A stretch of 64,000 nt of DNA, taken from the NCBI GenBank assembly GCA_949752745.1, contig OX457027.1, positions 86,683,094-86,747,093 of the forward strand, given 5' to 3'. This document shows positions 60,680 through 64,000 of this stretch, in pieces; position 1 is the first letter of the stretch, and every line of letters begins with the position of its first letter. Below the pieces are notes generated by a model. That model did not search any database and was not told the origin of the DNA. It saw nothing but the letters and a program-made list of their open reading frames with translations. The translations under genes were made by a program, and so were the position numbers. Source of the DNA: Protula sp. h YS-2021 (Eukaryota; Annelida; Polychaeta; Sabellida; Serpulidae).

Positions 60680-61930
60680 TTTTTTTTAATTTAATCATTC
60701 TTATAGAGATCACTAAAATAATAAGTTATCTCTAATTAGATTATCAATAATTTGCAGATGGTGACTTATTTTGAGCAAACATAGAGTATTGCTATATGAC
60801 TAGATAAATACTGTAATCTTATTGGTCGATTTCCAGGTCTTTAGGTCAACATTTACTCACTGGGTGGTAATACCTCATGCTGACGCGAAACAAGTAAATG
60901 TCTGCTAATTATTGACCAGTACGAAAATGTTGACCTAAAGGGAGGTGGCTTTAGGTAAAATTTCTGTGACTGGTCACCGATTCCATCATGATGACGTAAA
61001 ATACGCAACAGATGTTTTGTTGCATGAAATGACTGGCGTTTTGCTACAAGTAATTACAATATGCAACTTAAAAAAAAAACGACTGACTTGAAAATCGGAT
61101 TGCAGCATACTCATGTAACAATTCTTAATATTTCTAAATATGGAAAGATGCATCTAAAACCATATAAAGGTGTTTTACAAATTGAATTAAAATGAATTTA
61201 TTTCAATTAATGTTTTATTTAAATACGCTGAATGGGAGACTGGTGCGTCTCGTTTAATGCTGATTCTATTTATCTTTAACACGTCAAGTTTTCACATCAG
61301 ATTGCTTCACAATACAATGCCAGACACTGTATTAGGTTGCATTTTTTGCATAGCCTCACCGAACCATTTGTCACCCTGGGGACTTTCTCTCCAGGAAGAT
61401 TTGGTCTAAGAATGCAGGCCATCTCTGTTTATTAGGTGTATGAGGTGTTGCAGACGAGAACATTTTGGGCGGACGTCATCCTCCCCTACCCCCCCCCCCC
61501 CCCCGCCCCCGGGAATCTGTAACGAAAGTTACGGCACATTAATTTTTGAAGAGTAAATTTTCTTGTCCAAACAAAATTTAACTGTAACAAAAAGCACACT
61601 ATAGATTTTTGTTAATTTTTATTTCTCATTAAGTTTTCGTTTTAAACACAACGCTTTCTATATTTACAGGAATATTTCTCGTTGTTGCTGGGCGTGGTTA
61701 AAAACAAGTATGACCAGGAACACTGCAACCCGCCGAAGCAACCGTAATTACATCCTAGAAACACTGGCATTAAAATCAAAATGAGGCAGCATCTCAGAGC
61801 CTTAAGATCTTGGAGGAAATGGAGCCGATTTTCTTGCCAAGAAGTAAAAGACTAACATAGCAAAATCAAGAGAACGTAACATAAAATTTTAAATGATTTA
61901 CCCAAAATTTGAATAGGCTTAGCGATTTAG
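60680..61930. other. No gene recognised
   Basis: A/T-rich noncoding sequence with a poly-C tract at 61490-61510. Nothing I can support as a gene or RNA. Confidence 0.4.
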
Positions 61931-61935
61931 GATTC

Positions 61936-62520
61936 CCAGTAAACATTTCGACGTCCGATAAAGATGGACAGGCGTCGCAGGTCAGATCAACGTCAGGTTT
62001 TGGCTGTTTATGGAAGTTGAAACAACGTCTTACTCTCAACATTGGAAAGACGTCAATTATACGACGTCTAATCAACGTTGTGTAAAAGTGGTAACTAGAA
62101 TTCGAACAATCTCACTTGCCCTCCGTCACAGTGCCTCACCCGCTTCCGCTTACGTCATTGCTTACGCAGGATACGTATGAAGCGGATTTCCATGAGTTTT
62201 TTTCAAAAGTGGGTTGGAAAAAACGCTTCGGTCTGCTTTCAAAGTGATTTGTCATAGCTACCATTTCCGATGAGCAGTAACAGGTGGTTTTTTTTTAGTT
62301 GTGAGTCCGACATCTATACAACGTTGATTTTTCGACGTCACTTCGATGTTAATTTTCCGACGTCTATTCAGTTTTTCATTAAAGACTTTGATTAAACGTC
62401 GGAGAAAGTTGCATTTCGGTTGCGACGTCGATTAGACGCTGATCTGACCAATCATAACCGAGGTCAATGCTGTTGTCGGATCGACATCGGAAACTCAAGT
62501 CGACGTTGGATCGACGATTT
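61936..62520. repeat. ACGTC-rich dispersed repeat, copies 3 and 4
   Basis: 61936-62090 starts CCAGTAAACATTTCGACGTC and ends ACGACGTCTAATCAACGTTG, like copy 2. A related stretch with CAACGTTGATTTTTCGACGT and TCGACGTTGGATCGACG words lies at 62310-62520. Confidence 0.6.
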
Positions 62521-62524
62521 GGTC

Positions 62525-63410
62525 ACGAAGACCAATAGTCTTGTTTCTCATCCAAAACAGTAAAATGTGACCCGCTTCTCCACGAAATTAGACTCGTCTG
62601 ATGCCGGCCTTTTTAAATAAAGCACATCATACGGCATAAGACTTGCACATCATTTTATGAGTTGCTGTTCCGAAAGAAAATTTTCAGTACATTTTCTGCC
62701 TTCAAAATGAAATTGTTTTATTCAACTTAAAATTCCCGGCCGACCGATTTCTCTTTTTTATACTCGAATTTTTTATACCCGATTTGCCTCTTCTGTTATT
62801 TACGAGTTTGGTGACCTGGCGGGGAGAAGCGGGAGGGTGGGGTGGGGGGGGGGGGGGGTAGGGGATGAGAAGCAAGGTTATTTTTTCTAGCTTTAATCCT
62901 CATCGTCTGTAGCAGAAGATTCCAGTCTGATCCAGTGTAGAACACAGTAACCGATGCCGCCCAGAGTATGGTCATTGGCTTCCGTGAATTTACCGAAACA
63001 GACCCTGAAAGAACAATCACTTCCATAAATGAATAACCTAGCATCGTCCACAGTGCCAATGAGAGTCGACTAGACGTTTATCTGGAAGAAGCGCTATTCA
63101 CAAAGCGCTTCTGTTCATCTCGTGTTAATGTGTCCAAAAACAAGAAATATTTTCATAACAAGAAGCAATGAAAGGGGAAATACTATCACAGTCTAAATTG
63201 CTACAAATATTCATCAAGTCTACAATACTATTTTTATTTACAATTTTCTTTATACAGAGTAACACACAGGTAACACGTGATCAGATGACGAATTAAGCTA
63301 GTGACGTGACTGGATACTTACTCACGAGATCATAAATTCACACGAGTCACGTGATGAAATATAAAATAATACCGACTCAAGACATCATATACCCAGTGCA
63401 GTGACCAGAC
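62525..63410. other. No gene recognised
   Basis: Noncoding sequence with a poly-G tract at 62836-62856 and several CACGTGA words from 63270 onward. The minus-strand frame at 62796-63059 has no recognisable domain. Confidence 0.35.
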
Positions 63411-63540
63411 ACTGATTTACGTGACTATAGACTCGTATGATTGGTTATTAAATCACGTGACTAGATACTGATTTACGGGACTATAGACTCGTATGATTGG
63501 TTATTAAATCACGTGACTAGATACTGATTTACGGGACTAA
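63411..63540. repeat. 56-bp tandem repeat with CACGTGA motifs
   Basis: Two full units and a partial third, containing GACTCGTATGATTGGTTATT and AATCACGTGACTAGATACTG. Looser relatives continue to about 63700. No coding role seen. Confidence 0.9.
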
Positions 63541-64000
63541 TTTTGACTCACGTGACTGGATATTAATCACGTGAATAGACACTAAATCATATGATTAGAT
63601 ACTGACTCGAGGAAAATTGTATTTATTCACACGAATAGAAACCGTCTGACTAGGTACTGTCAACATGACTAAACACTGACTGGAATGTTCTTTAAGAAAT
63701 CACGAACACACGTGTGACGTCATGACGGGCGTATACCCTTGCCTACTCTTAAGTAAAAGCCCGAATGATAAAAAGGAAAAACTAATTTCTTTGCAGAGCA
63801 GCTGAATTAGGTGAAGGAGTTGGAATAAGCTTATTTCGTACTAAATCATAGTCCACAAATAGGAATAGTTTCTTTGCTGTTGTAACTATTGTGTGTCTGT
63901 GCTCTTGACGCTGACGTCACAAGTGCCGGTCGTCGCATATAGCCGCGTCAGATCCAGATGAGTAGTCCCAAATCCGTTTCGGAAGTGCTATGTCGGTTGG

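Overview
The window looks like genomic DNA of a multicellular animal, most likely an aquatic invertebrate. I cannot name the species and see no complete host gene. It is a graveyard of nested mobile elements: Polinton/Maverick (adintovirus-like) DNA elements, a DIRS-like tyrosine-recombinase retrotransposon, a LINE, a MULE, a PIF/Harbinger derivative, MITE-like families, minisatellites and microsatellites. The evidence is protein homology recognisable by eye, terminal inverted repeats (TIRs), target-site duplications (TSDs) and TATA-box promoters.

1-7619 is the right-hand part of a Polinton (element 1) that enters from the left edge. It has a decayed protease tail, four PC4-like ssDNA-binding protein genes on the minus strand, a frameshifted protein-primed DNA polymerase B (PolB), and a long right TIR. 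7620-9885 holds an inverted G/C-rich repeat and probable DIRS gag sequence.

9886-27254 is a second Polinton (element 2) of 17,369 bp. Its ends start AGTAGGGT and it is flanked by a perfect 6-bp TSD, CGTACA. Plus strand, left to right: an unknown protein, a tandem PC4-like protein with an in-frame Cys-rich region behind its stop, an unknown protein, a 43-aa membrane peptide, a NADAR-domain protein, an unknown Cys-containing protein, integrase with chromodomain, packaging ATPase, a basic/hydrophobic protein, an unknown protein, a lipidation-motif protein, penton-like capsid protein, pX/pVI-like protein, major capsid protein and adenain-like protease. Minus strand: four PC4-like genes, PolB (C-terminus frameshifted) and a Cys-rich gene in the right arm. 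Together they form a virus-like programme: PolB plus ssDNA-binding proteins for replication, capsid proteins plus ATPase plus protease for virion assembly, integrase for insertion. The arms carry dense ETS/CRE, forkhead-like and Maf-type (T-MARE) motifs that look like host transcription-factor docking arrays.

27261-33350 continues the DIRS-like retrotransposon (gag/RT start, RNase H tail, tyrosine recombinase), interrupted by other repeats. 33,700-38,560 is repeat-rich: foldback, MITE-like copies, dispersed repeats and a Harbinger derivative. 39,186-39,945 is a 29-bp minisatellite with higher-order structure. 41-43 kb holds degenerate satellite DNA and a possible mini-Polinton remnant. 44.6-46.4 kb is a MULE remnant with TIRs.

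47,415-57,152 is the most unusual structure. Two gene-carrying mini-Polintons (A, 4109 bp; B, 5629 bp) are joined tip to tip without an intervening TSD, and the pair is flanked by a single TSD, CAACAG. The pair sits inside a LINE reverse transcriptase whose frame resumes on the far side. Each mini-element carries one homologous gene for an acidic C2H2 zinc-finger protein between palindromic AACATGTT arrays. 57.6-64 kb is mostly noncoding, with low-complexity tracts, an ACGTC-rich dispersed repeat family and small tandem repeats.
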